Notes: generated from the letters alone by a model not told the origin. A DNA stretch of 64,000 bases from Panacagrimonas perspica (GCF_004364935.1 NZ_SOBT01000008.1:2049534-2113533), one strand, 5' to 3'. Counted from the first letter of the stretch, positions 27,904-38,227 are shown. Made by a program: numbers and translations.

Positions 27904-30900
27904 ATGGTCGATAAAGCCGTCACGGGGAACGGCAAGCTCAACGCTGCCGACGCAGGAGCCAACCGGATCTCGCTGTCCGGAGCGGGGCGGACCAGCCAGC
28001 GCGCCCGCCTGCTCATGGTCATGGCGACCCTGGTCGTCGTGGGCATCTTCGGCCAGTCGACGCTGATCAATACCTACGTGCTGCGCGACTTCGCCCGGCT
28101 CGAGCAGAGCCAGGTGCAGGCGAGCCTGCGCCTGATCCGCCTGTCGCTCGACCGCTTCGTGCGCCCGATGGAAGGTCTGGCGATCGATCTGGCCACCGCG
28201 TCGCAGCGGCTCATGATCCCGACCGAGGCCGATGCCGAGTGGCTGCGCGAACGCCTGCGCACGGCGAATCAGCTCGACGTGGGATACGACGCGGCCGTGG
28301 TGCTCGGCGGCGACGGCGCCGTGCTGCTGGCACTGGCGTACGACAAGGCGACCGGCTGGGGACGCCAGCCCACCGACGTGGAAATGACCCTGCTCGCCCA
28401 GCACGCAGCGACCCTGCGCGCCGCCGATCTTGCTTCGCAGAGCGGATGGAACGTCGTGCCCGGCGGACTGTTCGCCGTCGCGGGCGCCCGGCTCGGCGAC
28501 GATCCGACCGGACCGGTGGTCGTGATCGGACGCAATTTCGACGAAGCCGCGATGAGCGCGCTCGACGAGCTCTCCGGCACACGCATCACCATCGTCCATG
28601 GCGAGGCACCACCCCTGAACGAACCGGATCGTCCCATGCAGGCCTGCACGCGCCTGTCTCCCACGCTGAACGTGCAGCCCCAGCATCTGTGCGTGCGCCT
28701 GCAGGACTCCATCCTCGAACGCGGCCAGCGCAGCAGCGCCGACCTGAGACTGGCCAGCCTCGTCGGCTTCGTCGTGCTGATGCTGGGGACCTGGTTGTTC
28801 CTCGATCGCAGCCTGCTCCGACGTCTGACCAGCCTGACGAAGAAACTCGACGTCCGCCTTCCCGGTGGAACCGAGGCGGTCGAGCAGGCGATGCTGGCCG
28901 ACGGAGAGCGCGGTGACGAGCTGGGCCGCATGTCGCTGGGCCTGGGCCAGCTCCTGGGCCGTGTGCGCCAGGCCGAGATCGACATGCGCGAGCGAGAGCG
29001 CAGCTTCCGCGTGCTGGCCGAATCGTCGGGCGTGGCGATCTTCGTGGTCCGCGAAGGCGTCCTCTACAGCAACGCCTTCGCCTCGCGCCTGACCGGCTAC
29101 GACAAAGACGAACTGCGCGGCCGTTCGCTCGCGGACCTGTTTCACGAAAGCTGGCGCGAACGCTTCGAGCAGGCGATGGCGCGCGGCTCGGTGGAAGACA
29201 GCGAGGGCGAGGAGCTGCGCGGCCGCCGTCAGAACGGCACCTTGTACTGGGCGCGCCTGCACATCGCACGCATCGAATACCGCGGCGGCGCGGCGCTGCT
29301 GCTCACACTGTTCGACGTCAGCGAACAGCGTGCACTCGAACAGACGCTCGCCGACGAAAAACAGAACCTCCAGCTCATCCTGAGTTCGATCCACGACGGC
29401 ATCGTCGCGGTCGATCACGCAGGAACCGTGCGGTTCATCAATCCGGCGGCGCAGCGCATGACCGGCATTCCGCTGGCGCTGGCCAATGGCAGCGCGCTCG
29501 AGGACGTCGTGGTGCTGAGCGACCCGGACAGCGAGGAGTTGCTGGCCACGCCGCTGCTCGACACCCTGGCCGCCGCCGGCGACAACGGCACGGTGGCCAA
29601 CCTGACCACGCCGCAGGGCCGATGGCGAAACGTCGAGGTCACGCTGTCGCAGAACCAGTCCGAAAGCGGCGACGGACAGCGCGGCTCGGTGCTGGTGATG
29701 CGCGATGTCTCCGACCTGCGCCAGCTCACCAAGATCCTCGCCGACCAGGCTTCGCACGATGATCTGACCGGCCTGATCAATCGTCGTGAATTCTCGCGCC
29801 GCCTGCTCGAAGCCCTGGCCACTGCGCAAGGCAGACGCAGCCGCTACGCGCTCTGCTACGTCGACCTCGACCAGTTCAAGCTGCTCAACGACACCTGCGG
29901 CCATCACGCGGGCGACCGCATGCTGCGCAACGTGGCGGAGGCGCTGCGCAGCCAGGTGCGTCCCACCGACACGCTCGCGCGCCTGGGCGGCGACGAGTTC
30001 GGCGTGCTGCTGGACGACTGCCCGCCCGAGAGGGCCATCGACATCGCCAACGCGCTGCGGGCCAAGGTCGCCGCCGTGCGCTTCCAGTGGAACGGGCAGA
30101 GTTTCAGTGTCGAGGCGAGCATCGGCATCGCGATGCTGGAGAACGTCGACGGCAGCGTCGACGAAGCCCTCGCCCTGGCCGACGCCGCCTGTTACATGGC
30201 CAAGGATCTCGGCCGCAATCGCGTGCATCTCTACAGCGCCGCGGACAAGGATCTGCAAGAGCAGCTCAAGCAGATGCGTTGGGCGACGCGGCTCAAGGAC
30301 GCCGTCGAGAACAGCCAGTTCGTGCTCTACGCCCAGGGCATCTCGCCGGTGGCGCCGAATGCTCCTCAGCTCAACGCCTGCGAGGCGCTGGTCCGCATGA
30401 TCCAGCCCGACGGCAGCATCGCGTTGCCCGACGAGTTTCTTGCGGCCGCCGAGCGCTACCAGTTGATGAACCGCATCGATCAGTGGGTCGTCACCGCTGC
30501 GCTCGATGCGCTGCAACGCGAGCACGCGCTCGGACGTTCCACGCGCCCGCTGTTGTTCATCAATCTCTCGGGACAGAGCCTGGGCGACGAATCGTTCCGG
30601 GAATTCCTGCTCGAGAAACTTCGGCAGCACGCCAACCTGACACCGCAGATCGTGTTCGAGGTGACCGAGAGCGCCGTTGTGACATCGCTCGGGCGCGCGA
30701 AGAAACTGATGGACGATGTGTACGATCGCGGGTGCACGTTCGCGCTCGACGACTTCGGCACGGGCATGTCTTCGTTCGGCTATCTCAAGGAGCTGCGCGT
30801 CGACTATCTCAAGATCGCCGGCTGCTTCGTGAAGAGCGTGGCGCTGCCGCTCGACGCGGCGGTATGCCGCAGCTTCACCGAGTTCGCACGCATGATGAAG

Positions 30901-31032
30901 GTCACCGTCATCGCCGAATGGATCGAGGACGAGGCCATCCTCAGGGCGTTGCGCGAGATCGGCGTCGATTACGGCCAGGGCTGGCATTTCGGCCTTCCGA
31001 AACCGATCGAGCAGGTCCTCGATATCGCGTGA
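27904..31032 (+). CDS. Membrane GGDEF-EAL bifunctional c-di-GMP enzyme with PAS domains
   Basis: A 1042-residue protein with one membrane helix near residues 30-55, a periplasmic sensor region, a second helix near 285-305, a HAMP-like linker, two PAS-like domains, GGDEF and EAL. The diguanylate cyclase loop GGDEF (695-699) is intact. A product-inhibition RxxD (R686, D689) lies exactly five residues before it. The phosphodiesterase motifs are present too: EAL (827-829), FEVTES, LDDFGTG, YLKIAG and the glutamate in IAEWIE. Either activity is chemically possible. The start ATG 27904 is preferred because AAGGA lies six bases upstream. The nearby pilin-like gene suggests surface or motility control, by inference. 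Confidence 0.9.
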   Translation: MVDKAVTGNGKLNAADAGANRISLSGAGRTSQRARLLMVMATLVVVGIFGQSTLINTYVLRDFARLEQSQVQASLRLIRLSLDRFVRPMEGLAIDLATASQRLMIPTEADAEWLRERLRTANQLDVGYDAAVVLGGDGAVLLALAYDKATGWGRQPTDVEMTLLAQHAATLRAADLASQSGWNVVPGGLFAVAGARLGDDPTGPVVVIGRNFDEAAMSALDELSGTRITIVHGEAPPLNEPDRPMQACTRLSPTLNVQPQHLCVRLQDSILERGQRSSADLRLASLVGFVVLMLGTWLFLDRSLLRRLTSLTKKLDVRLPGGTEAVEQAMLADGERGDELGRMSLGLGQLLGRVRQAEIDMRERERSFRVLAESSGVAIFVVREGVLYSNAFASRLTGYDKDELRGRSLADLFHESWRERFEQAMARGSVEDSEGEELRGRRQNGTLYWARLHIARIEYRGGAALLLTLFDVSEQRALEQTLADEKQNLQLILSSIHDGIVAVDHAGTVRFINPAAQRMTGIPLALANGSALEDVVVLSDPDSEELLATPLLDTLAAAGDNGTVANLTTPQGRWRNVEVTLSQNQSESGDGQRGSVLVMRDVSDLRQLTKILADQASHDDLTGLINRREFSRRLLEALATAQGRRSRYALCYVDLDQFKLLNDTCGHHAGDRMLRNVAEALRSQVRPTDTLARLGGDEFGVLLDDCPPERAIDIANALRAKVAAVRFQWNGQSFSVEASIGIAMLENVDGSVDEALALADAACYMAKDLGRNRVHLYSAADKDLQEQLKQMRWATRLKDAVENSQFVLYAQGISPVAPNAPQLNACEALVRMIQPDGSIALPDEFLAAAERYQLMNRIDQWVVTAALDALQREHALGRSTRPLLFINLSGQSLGDESFREFLLEKLRQHANLTPQIVFEVTESAVVTSLGRAKKLMDDVYDRGCTFALDDFGTGMSSFGYLKELRVDYLKIAGCFVKSVALPLDAAVCRSFTEFARMMKVTVIAEWIEDEAILRALREIGVDYGQGWHFGLPKPIEQVLDIA

Positions 31033-31162
31033 AGCGATTCTTCGTCTCCCGCAGCGAGCCGACTCCCGCGTCATCTGTCGACTGACGCATACAGCGGGTC
31101 GGCCAGGATCTCCCCCTGGGTTACGCTGCGGTCGCCGTTGGAATCGACGCTGGAGAGCGCCC

Positions 31163-31651
31163 GTGTTTTTCTGCAGAAACGAAATCGCTCGCCATGCCGG
31201 CGCCGTGAACCCGTCGCGACGAGGATTCACGCTGATCGAACTGATCGTGGTCCTGCTCATCGCCGGCATCCTGGCGGCGTTCGCGATCCCCCGCTTCGCC
31301 AGCGTCGATATCGACGCGCGCGTCGCCACGATGCTGGGGCTCGCCAGCAGCCTTCAGAGCTCCTCCACGATGGTTCACGAACTGGCGGTGACACAAGGAC
31401 AGACCGGAGCGGACGGATCGGTCGAGCTCGAAGGGACGAAGATCCGCCTCGTCAACGGATATCCGGCGGCGTCGGAAACGGGCATCGAAGCCGCTCTGCT
31501 CAACCTCGAGGGTTTCGAGGTCGCCCACAGCGGATCGACGTCGACCTTCCGCCCGATCTCGTTGAATCCGGGCACCGGTTGCATCGTGACCTACACCGCC
31601 ACCACAGGGACGGTCGACGCCTCGAAAGCGGACGCCACGCGCTGCAGGTAG
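31163..31651 (+). CDS. Type IV pilin-like protein (prepilin-type N-terminus)
   Basis: A 162-residue prepilin with a type III-less classical leader. The leader ends in SRRG, followed by FTLIELIVVLLIAGILAAF, with phenylalanine at +1 and Glu at +5. This is the PilD/N-methylase recognition sequence and the N-terminal assembly helix. The C-terminal region has two cysteines 15 residues apart (GTGCIVTY and TRCR), consistent with a D-region disulfide. GTG 31163 has GGAG seven bases upstream; a second GTG at 31205 would give a shorter leader without a ribosome site. It resembles MshA-type or minor pilins. No pilus assembly genes of this class are adjacent. Confidence 0.85.
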   Translation: MFFCRNEIARHAGAVNPSRRGFTLIELIVVLLIAGILAAFAIPRFASVDIDARVATMLGLASSLQSSSTMVHELAVTQGQTGADGSVELEGTKIRLVNGYPAASETGIEAALLNLEGFEVAHSGSTSTFRPISLNPGTGCIVTYTATTGTVDASKADATRCR

Positions 31652-31671
31652 GACGCTTCGGGAACCGAGCA

Positions 31672-32865
31672 TCAGGCTTCGAGGCTGGCCGATTCCTTGA
31701 CCACCGGCTGCGCATGCCGGTCCAGCCGCGGCGCGTACAGGGCCACGCAGCCGCCGATCATCGCGACAGTCGTGGCGGCGAGGTAGACCGTGGTCGGCCC
31801 GAGAGAGTCCCAGGCCGCGCCGGTGACCAGACTGCCGATTCCACCGCCCAACCCGAAGCTCACCGCGGCCAGCAGTGCCTGACCGCGACCCTGCATGCGT
31901 CCCGGGAACAGCTCGTGGATGTAATGCACGGTCACCGCGTGGTACACGGCGAAGCTCATGAAGTGCATCACCTGGCTGATGACCAGGAGCGTGCGGATGT
32001 CGACGAACAGCGCCAGCAGGGCCCAGCGCAACGCCGAGCACAGCAGCGTGGCCACCAGCACCGGCCGCGCGCCGAAGCGGCGGATGATGCGGCCGGTGTA
32101 GAGAAAGACAATCACTTCCGCGACGACGCCCAGCGCCCACAGCGCACCGATGACGCTGCGCGAGTACGCATGCTGTTCCAGGTAGATCGAGAAGAATGCG
32201 TAGAACGGGGCGAACGAAAGCTGCGACAGGAAGCAGGTCGTCAACAGGGCCAGCACCGCCGGTTTGCGCGCCCGGGCCAGGAATCCTTCGAGTGAGGAAT
32301 CCGGCGGCCGGATGTCCTGCACGTCGGGCACGTACAGCGCGAGCCAGACCATGCCGAGCATGCCGGCCACCACGACCCAGGGCACGGGTTCGACGCCGGT
32401 GACATCCAGGATCGGGCCGAGCGCGGCCACTGACAGCACGAAGCCGACGCTTCCCCACAGACGGATGCGCGCGTAGTCGCGCCCCGTGCGGGCCAGGTGA
32501 TTGAGCGTCACGACGTCGAACGCCGGCAGGGCCACGTTCCAGAACACCGCGTAGGCCGCATGCAGCGCGATCAGCACCGCGAAGCTCGGCGACCACGGCA
32601 CCAGACCGAAGAGGATCGCCGACACGGCCATGCCGCCCGCGATCCACGGCATGCGCCGGCCGCTGCGATCCATGACCCAGCCCCAGGCGATCGGCACCAC
32701 GACGCGCACGAGCCCGGTGGTGGCCAGCGCCATGCCGATCTGCGCGGCCGTGTAGCCCAGCGAATGCAGGTACAGCGGCCAGAACGGAATGAACGCGCCG
32801 ACGGCGACGTAGTAGACGAAGTAGAAGCCGGAGAGCTTCGCGTGGAGGCCGGGAGTGGAGATCAA
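31672..32865 (-). CDS. MFS transporter (PPP/HcaT-like)
   Basis: A 397-residue major facilitator with about 12 predicted helices. The inter-helix 2-3 loop is WGWVMDRSGRRMP, the MFS signature. The region LHSLGYTAAQIGMALA near the N-terminus resembles the MFS_1_like group that includes HcaT and nucleoside porters. The substrate is unknown. The start appears to be TTG 32865; no ATG precedes the first helix, so it is uncertain. A family B repeat separates it from aroC. Confidence 0.83.
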   Translation of the reverse strand: MISTPGLHAKLSGFYFVYYVAVGAFIPFWPLYLHSLGYTAAQIGMALATTGLVRVVVPIAWGWVMDRSGRRMPWIAGGMAVSAILFGLVPWSPSFAVLIALHAAYAVFWNVALPAFDVVTLNHLARTGRDYARIRLWGSVGFVLSVAALGPILDVTGVEPVPWVVVAGMLGMVWLALYVPDVQDIRPPDSSLEGFLARARKPAVLALLTTCFLSQLSFAPFYAFFSIYLEQHAYSRSVIGALWALGVVAEVIVFLYTGRIIRRFGARPVLVATLLCSALRWALLALFVDIRTLLVISQVMHFMSFAVYHAVTVHYIHELFPGRMQGRGQALLAAVSFGLGGGIGSLVTGAAWDSLGPTTVYLAATTVAMIGGCVALYAPRLDRHAQPVVKESASLEA

Positions 32866-32873
32866 GCTCTTTT

Positions 32874-32966
32874 ACCGCAAAGGCGCAAAGGAAAAAGAGA
32901 GGGTGCAGAGAAAAGAAAAATCACAAAACCTTTGCGACCCTTCTTTTTCCTTTGCGCCTTTGCGGT
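32874..32966. repeat. Family B inverted repeat, copy 3 (aroC-MFS gap)
   Basis: Perfect 25-base arms at 32874-32898 and 32942-32966, beginning ACCGCAAAGGCGCAAAGGA, enclose a shorter core of 43 bases. It differs from copies 1 and 2 by a few bases in the purine tract. It lies in a 113-base gap between two minus-strand genes, downstream of aroC and immediately upstream of the MFS start. Confidence 0.86.
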
Positions 32967-32978
32967 GAACCTTTCGCC

Positions 32979-34079
32979 CTACGCCGCCGATCCCGGAATC
33001 CGCGGCGTGTCGGCGACGACATCCGCGTTCTGCGCGCGATGGCGCAGCGCGTGGTCCATCAGCACCAGCGCCACCATCGCCTCGGCGATCGGCACGGCGC
33101 GGATCCCCACGCAGGGGTCGTGACGTCCGGTCGTGCGCATGTCGACGGCCTTGCCTTCCTCGTCGATCGACTTGCCGGGGGTCGTGATGCTGGACGTCGG
33201 CTTGATGGCGATCGAGCAGACCAGATCCTGGCCGGTGCTGATGCCGCCGGAAATGCCGCCGGAATGATTCGACAGGAAGCCCTGCGGCGTCATCTGGTCG
33301 CGATGCTCGGTGCCGCGAAGGCCGGCCACGCGCATGCCGTCGCCGATCTCGACACCCTTGACCGCATTGATGCCCATCAGCGCATGCGCGAGCTCGGCGT
33401 CGAGCCGGTCGAACACCGGCTCGCCCAGACCGACCGGCATGTTCGAGGCGACCACGCTCACGCGCGCGCCCACCGAATCGCCTTCCGAACGCAGGCTGTC
33501 GATGAACTGCTCGAGTTCGGGAACGCGCGACGGATCGGCGCAGAAGAACGGATTGCGCTCGACGGCGCTCCAGTCCTTCAGCGCCAGCTCGAGCGGACCG
33601 ATCTGCGCGACATATCCGCGGACTTCGATACCGAACTTCTGCCGCAGCCACTTCTTGGCGATACCACCGGCCGCGACGCGCACCGCAGTCTCGCGCGCCG
33701 AGCTGCGCCCGCCACCGCGGTGATCGCGCACGCCGTACTTCTGCACGTAGGCGTAGTCGGCGTGATTGGGGCGGAAGGTCTGCTTGATCTTCTCGTAGTC
33801 GTAGCTGCGCTGATCCTTGTTCTCGATCAGCAGCGCGATGGGCGTACCGGTGGTGCGCCCTTCGAACACGCCGGACAGGATGCGCACCACGTCGTCTTCC
33901 TTGCGCTGCGTGACGTACTTCGACGTGCCCGGCTTGCGGCGGTCGAGGTCGGGCTGCAGGTCGGCCTCGGTCAGTTCCAGTTCCGGCGGGCAGCCGTCGA
34001 CGACGCAGCCGATGGCGATGCCGTGGCTTTCGCCGAAGCTGGTGACGCAGAACGAACGGCCGAAGGTGTTACCGGACAT
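32979..34079 (-). CDS. aroC: Chorismate synthase
   Basis: A 366-residue FMNH2-dependent lyase converting EPSP to chorismate, the last step of the shikimate pathway. Signatures are [18 protein letters not shown], the flavin and substrate arginine region [17 protein letters not shown], and [15 protein letters not shown]. Length matches the long (E. coli-type) form. It follows the CDF transporter gene after 65 bases on the same strand, in a prmB-CDF-aroC order. Confidence 0.97.
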   Translation of the reverse strand: MSGNTFGRSFCVTSFGESHGIAIGCVVDGCPPELELTEADLQPDLDRRKPGTSKYVTQRKEDDVVRILSGVFEGRTTGTPIALLIENKDQRSYDYEKIKQTFRPNHADYAYVQKYGVRDHRGGGRSSARETAVRVAAGGIAKKWLRQKFGIEVRGYVAQIGPLELALKDWSAVERNPFFCADPSRVPELEQFIDSLRSEGDSVGARVSVVASNMPVGLGEPVFDRLDAELAHALMGINAVKGVEIGDGMRVAGLRGTEHRDQMTPQGFLSNHSGGISGGISTGQDLVCSIAIKPTSSITTPGKSIDEEGKAVDMRTTGRHDPCVGIRAVPIAEAMVALVLMDHALRHRAQNADVVADTPRIPGSAA

Positions 34080-34144
34080 GGAACGAGGACGGAGCTGCCG
34101 AAAGAGGACGGGGTTCGCGGCACAAAAGCACCGGCCCCTGCCCG

Positions 34145-35164
34145 CTATTGTCGCTCATCCGCCCCGCAATCCGCGCTGACCTCGCAGTCCTGGCGCTCGA
34201 CCTGCACCGTGACGTGGCCGATCCGGTGGGTGTCGCGCAGCCAGTTGCGGATGCGTGACAGCGTCTGGTCGGCGTCGGCCGCAGGCGCCAGCACTGCGTG
34301 CAAGGTCATCAGGTTCTCGCCCGGCGTGATCGACCAGGCGTGGACGTGGTGCACGCTCTGGATGCCCGCGACCGCGCGCGGCAGTTCGCTGACGACGCCG
34401 GGCAGGTTCAGGCCCGGCGGCGCGCCTTCGAGCAGCACGTGGGCGGATTCGCGCGTGACCCGGATGCCGGTGCGCAGGATCAGCAGCGCCGCGAGCACCG
34501 ACAGCAGCGGGTCGGCGCGCAGCCAGCCGGTCTGCCAGATGATCAGGCCGGCGATCAGCGCCGCCACCGAACCGAGCAGGTCGGACAGCACGTGGGCTAC
34601 CGCGCCGCGCCGGTTCAGGTCGTGCTCGTGGCCGCCATGCAGCAGCAGGAAGGCCGCGAGGTTGGCGATGAGCCCGATCAGCGCCACGCCCGCCAGCGCC
34701 AGGCCTTCGACCGGTTCGGGCGTCAGCAGGCGCTGCACCGCCTCGATCGAGATCCAGGCACTGACGCCGAGCAGCAACAGGCCGTTGGAGAACGCGGCCA
34801 GCACCGGGAAGCGGCCGCGACCGTAGCTGTGACGCGCATCGGCCGGCTTGGCCGCCTGCGCGAGGGCCAGCACCGCCAGCAGCAGGCTGCCGGCATCGGC
34901 CAGCATGTGGCCGGCATCCGCGATCAGCGCGAGCGAGTTGGTCCACCAGCCGCCGACGGCCTCGACCAGCATGATCGTGGCAGTGATCGCCAGCGCCAGC
35001 TTGAGCCGGCCGGCGCCCTGGTCGCCGTGGTCATGTCCATGGTCGTGACCATGATCATGACCATGACCATGGCTGTGCCCTTGGCCGGACCCGTGGTCGT
35101 GGCCGCAGCCGGCCGCAGGACCGTGATCGTGCCCATGGTCGTGGCCGTGGTGCCCCGCGCTCAC
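34145..35164 (-). CDS. Cation diffusion facilitator, zinc/cadmium/cobalt exporter type
   Basis: A 339-residue CDF transporter exporting divalent metal across the inner membrane by proton antiport. The N-terminus (about residues 4-47) is a His-Gly-Asp low-complexity metal-binding tail. Six helices follow. The zinc site is composed of ADAGHMLAD in helix 2 and HVLSD in helix 5, the H/D arrangement typical of zinc-selecting members such as ZitB/CzcD. A cytoplasmic C-terminal domain has the metal-binding HHVHAW segment. It starts with GTG 35164 in a GTGA overlap with the prmB stop. Confidence 0.93.
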   Translation of the reverse strand: MSAGHHGHDHGHDHGPAAGCGHDHGSGQGHSHGHGHDHGHDHGHDHGDQGAGRLKLALAITATIMLVEAVGGWWTNSLALIADAGHMLADAGSLLLAVLALAQAAKPADARHSYGRGRFPVLAAFSNGLLLLGVSAWISIEAVQRLLTPEPVEGLALAGVALIGLIANLAAFLLLHGGHEHDLNRRGAVAHVLSDLLGSVAALIAGLIIWQTGWLRADPLLSVLAALLILRTGIRVTRESAHVLLEGAPPGLNLPGVVSELPRAVAGIQSVHHVHAWSITPGENLMTLHAVLAPAADADQTLSRIRNWLRDTHRIGHVTVQVERQDCEVSADCGADERQ

Positions 35165-36096
35165 AGCGTCGATCTCGCCTTCTGCAGGGCCTCGCGACCA
35201 ATGCTGAACACGCCGTCACCGCCGCGCTGGAAGTGGATCCAGGTGACCGGCAGGCGCGGCCAGCGCGCCTCGAATTCCTCGACGCTGCCGCCGACCTCGC
35301 AAATCAGCAGGCCGTCCCGCTCGAGATACTCGGGCGCCTCGCGCAGGATGCGCGCCACGATGTCCATGCCGTCGCTGCCGGCGTCCAGCGCCAGCCGCGG
35401 CTCGCGGCGATATTCGTCGGCCAGCGCTTCCCACTCGCTCGTCGGCACGTACGGCGGATTGCTGACGATCAGGTCGAAGCGCCGGCCTTTCAGACCCGCG
35501 AACAGATCGCCCTTGACCGCCTTCACGCGCTCGCCGACGGCGTGCCGCGCGATGTTGCGGGCGGTGACTTCCAGCGCGCCCGCATCGATCTCGCCCAGCG
35601 TCACGTCGCATTCGAAATGCAGCGCGCAGGCGATGCCGATGCAGCCGGAGCCCGCGCACAGGTCGAGCACGGTCTTGGGCGGTTCATCGAGCCAGGGCGC
35701 GAAGCCTCGCTCGATCAGTTCGGCGATCGGCGAGCGCGGCACCAGCACGCGCTCGTCGACGTAGAAGGGATAGCCGGCGAACTCGATCTCGCCGATCAGG
35801 TAGGCCGCCGGTTCGCGCGTGTCCAGTCGACGGCGCAGCAGCGCATGCACGGCGGCGCGCTCGGAGGCCGACAGGTTCGTCTCGAGATAGAGCGCCGGCA
35901 GGTCGTACGGCAGGTGCAGCGCGTGCAGTACCAGGTGGAACGCCTCGTCCAGCGCGTTGTCCGTCCCATGACCGAACGTGAGGCCCGCTTCGCGAAACCG
36001 GCTCGCCGCCCAGCGCACCCAGTCGCGCACGGTGGCCAGGGCCGACAGGTCGGACGGAAGCTCCAGGGAGGGCACGGACGGTAGAGGCATCGACAT
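35161..36096 (-). CDS. prmB: 50S ribosomal protein L3 N5-glutamine methyltransferase
   Basis: A 311-residue SAM-dependent protein methyltransferase. The SAM loop is LDLCAGSGCIGIA, followed by the catalytic NPPYV motif common to PrmB/PrmC, which places the substrate glutamine. PrmB assignment rather than PrmC rests on VPRSPIAELI and the C-terminal RGGDGVF, together with the adjacent aroC region as in relatives. ATG 36096 is chosen; ATG 36117 would run into the upstream divergent promoter region. It overlaps the CDF gene by four bases. Confidence 0.92.
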   Translation of the reverse strand: MSMPLPSVPSLELPSDLSALATVRDWVRWAASRFREAGLTFGHGTDNALDEAFHLVLHALHLPYDLPALYLETNLSASERAAVHALLRRRLDTREPAAYLIGEIEFAGYPFYVDERVLVPRSPIAELIERGFAPWLDEPPKTVLDLCAGSGCIGIACALHFECDVTLGEIDAGALEVTARNIARHAVGERVKAVKGDLFAGLKGRRFDLIVSNPPYVPTSEWEALADEYRREPRLALDAGSDGMDIVARILREAPEYLERDGLLICEVGGSVEEFEARWPRLPVTWIHFQRGGDGVFSIGREALQKARSTL

Positions 36097-36203
36097 GAGA
36101 AAATGCGCGGGCGGCAAATTATGCCCACCCGCTCCCCTTGCCCGCTTGCCAGTCGTCCCGTGGACGGCCGCCGGGCCCCGAATCGCAGCCCTGTTCCTTA
36201 CGA

Positions 36204-36842
36204 ATGTCCAGCCCCGTCAAAGCCCTCACCCTCGGCGTCATCGCGGCGATCGCGGCCATCGCCGGCCTCGTCGTCGCGAACTTCGTGTTCAAGCCCGACC
36301 AGCCGGCCGGCGTGCAGATCGCCTCCGGCACCCTGCTGCCCTCCCCGCGCGCGATTCCCGAGTTCGCCCTGACCGGCGGTGGCGGCCAGCCGTTCACCAA
36401 GGCCGGCCTGAACGGCCAGTGGAGCGTGATCTTCGTGGGCTTCACGCACTGCCCGGACGTGTGCCCGAACACGCTGGCCAAGCTCAAGGCCGTGCACAGC
36501 ACGCTCGCCACCCAGAACAAGCCGCTGCAGGTTCTCTTCCTTTCGGTCGATCCGGAGCGCGACACGCCGCCGATCATCGCCAGCTACGTCACCCACTTCG
36601 ATCCCGCCTTCGTCGGTGCGACGGGACCCAAAGAGGAACTCGACAAGCTGGGCTCCGCGATGGGCTTCATCTACATGAAGAGCCCCGGCGCCACGCCCGA
36701 GACTTATTCCATCGACCATTCCTCCGCGCTGATCCTGATCAACCCGCAGGCCCAGGTCGCCGGCTATTTCACGCAGCCGCTGAAGGTCGATGAGCTGGTG
36801 GCGGATCTGGGCACCCTGATCGAACCGTCGGGAACGCTCTGA
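36204..36842 (+). CDS. SCO1/SenC family copper chaperone
   Basis: A 212-residue membrane-anchored thioredoxin-fold protein. The N-terminal helix (about 7-25) serves as anchor. The copper-binding CPDVC sits in GFTHCPDVCPNTL, and the partner histidine is in SIDHSSALILIN, as in SCO proteins that metallate the CuA site of cytochrome oxidase. The start ATG 36204 puts the membrane helix at the N-terminus. The stop overlaps psd (TGATG). Confidence 0.93.
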   Translation: MSSPVKALTLGVIAAIAAIAGLVVANFVFKPDQPAGVQIASGTLLPSPRAIPEFALTGGGGQPFTKAGLNGQWSVIFVGFTHCPDVCPNTLAKLKAVHSTLATQNKPLQVLFLSVDPERDTPPIIASYVTHFDPAFVGATGPKEELDKLGSAMGFIYMKSPGATPETYSIDHSSALILINPQAQVAGYFTQPLKVDELVADLGTLIEPSGTL

Positions 36843-37711
36843 TGGCCGTCACTGCCGCCACGCTGTCCGATCGCGCGTTCGCGCTGCTGCAGCTCTGCCT
36901 GCCGACGCGCTTCATTTCCTGGCTGGTGTTCAAGCTCACGCGCATCGAGTCGCCGGGTTTCAAGAACGCCTTCATCCGCCGCTTCATGGAAGCCTTCCAG
37001 GTGACGCTGGACGAGGCCGAGCACGGCCAGCCGGAGGACTATCGCCACTTCAACGCGTTCTTCACGCGTGCACTGAAAGACGGCGCAAGGCCGCTCGATC
37101 CTGATCCGTGCACGCTGATCTCGCCGGTGGACGGCACCGTCAGCCAGCTCGGGACGATCGACGGCGAGCGCATCTTCCAGGCCAAGGGCCAGAGCTTCAC
37201 GGCGTCCGAGCTGCTCGGTGACGCGGAGCTGGCGCGGCCCTTCATCGGCGGCAGCTTCTGCACGATCTATCTGGCGCCGTACAACTACCACCGCATCCAC
37301 ATGCCGCTGGCGGGCCTGCTGAAGGAATGGCTGCTGGTGCCGGGCCGGCTGTTCAGCGTGAACCCCGCGACCGCGCGCGCGATGCCGCGGCTGTTCGCGC
37401 GCAACGAGCGCGTCGTGACGATGTTCGACACCGCGTCCGGCCCGTTCGCGCTGGTCCTGGTCGGCGCGCTCAACGTCGGCAGCATGGAGACCGTCTGGGC
37501 CGGGCAGATCACGCCGCCGCATATCCGCAGCGGGCTGGGACGCTGGTCCTCGGGACGCAGGGTCGAGCTCGATCGCGGCGAAGAGATGGGCCGCTTCAAC
37601 ATGGGCTCCACCGTCGTGTTGCTGCTGCCGCCGGGCAAGATCGAGTGGGGAGAGGCCTTCGGACCGTCGGTGACGGTGCGCATGGGTCAGGGGATCGGAA
37701 AACTCTTGTAG
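36842..37711 (+). CDS. psd: Phosphatidylserine decarboxylase proenzyme
   Basis: A 289-residue PSD that forms phosphatidylethanolamine in the inner membrane. Autocleavage is expected between Gly255 and Ser256 in FNMGSTVVLL (LGST in E. coli, MGST here), creating the pyruvoyl prosthetic group on the alpha chain. The ISPVDGTVSQLG segment with the conserved Asp and the YNYHRIHMPL segment with the conserved His match the family. It overlaps the SCO gene stop by one base. Confidence 0.95.
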   Translation: MAVTAATLSDRAFALLQLCLPTRFISWLVFKLTRIESPGFKNAFIRRFMEAFQVTLDEAEHGQPEDYRHFNAFFTRALKDGARPLDPDPCTLISPVDGTVSQLGTIDGERIFQAKGQSFTASELLGDAELARPFIGGSFCTIYLAPYNYHRIHMPLAGLLKEWLLVPGRLFSVNPATARAMPRLFARNERVVTMFDTASGPFALVLVGALNVGSMETVWAGQITPPHIRSGLGRWSSGRRVELDRGEEMGRFNMGSTVVLLLPPGKIEWGEAFGPSVTVRMGQGIGKLL

Positions 37712-37738
37712 CGCGGGTGTGGGGACGGGGAGAAACGG

Positions 37739-38227
37739 ATGGATGCGAGCGTCGTCGGGTTCGTGATGATCGTCGTGCTGTACGCATCGGTGGGCGTGCT
37801 CGCGGCCACTGGATCTGCGGTCATATCGCGGAAACTGTTCGGTCCGCGCGCCGAGCAACTCTTCTACGCCGGCTTCTTCGTCGCCATCGCCGCGTTCTAT
37901 CTCGCGTTCACGGCGTACTTTCGCGCCGATGCGGCGTGGCGCCTGGAGACGTACGCGGTCCTCGCCTTCACGGCGCTGGCCGTGATCGGCGCGCGCGTGC
38001 CGATGGCCTTGATCATCGGCTACCCGCTGCACGGTCTCTGGGACGGCCTGCACGAACTGCAGGCCCACGGCGGATGGCGTGCGTTCGAACCCGGGCAATC
38101 GACGGACGTGCCGCTGGCCTACGGCGTGTTCTGCGCCATGTTCGACTTCTGCATCGCCGGATATTTCTGGACGAGGCGCCAGGCATGGTCGTCGGCCTGG
38201 GCACGTCAGGGTCTCGCGACGGCCTAG
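37739..38227 (+). CDS. Small integral membrane protein of unknown function
   Basis: A 162-residue protein with about four or five hydrophobic segments (residues about 7-28, 40-60, 68-90, 98-110, 125-143). A polar loop contains GYPLHGLWDGLHELQAHGG, with several histidines, which could form a metal or cofactor site. No family is recognised. It starts 27 bases after psd on the same strand and could be co-transcribed. Confidence 0.65.
   Translation: MDASVVGFVMIVVLYASVGVLAATGSAVISRKLFGPRAEQLFYAGFFVAIAAFYLAFTAYFRADAAWRLETYAVLAFTALAVIGARVPMALIIGYPLHGLWDGLHELQAHGGWRAFEPGQSTDVPLAYGVFCAMFDFCIAGYFWTRRQAWSSAWARQGLATA

Noticed and set aside
27718-31329. A 1203-codon open frame on the minus strand opposite the GGDEF-EAL gene
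   Set aside because: It is the antisense shadow of a GC-rich gene. The plus-strand protein has all domain motifs, and the minus frame is Arg/Ala/His-rich with no recognisable domain.
35035-35160. Tandem CATGACCATG-like repeats that look like a short direct-repeat array
   Set aside because: They encode the His-Asp-Gly-His metal-binding tail of the CDF transporter. There are no spacers or leader, so this is not CRISPR.
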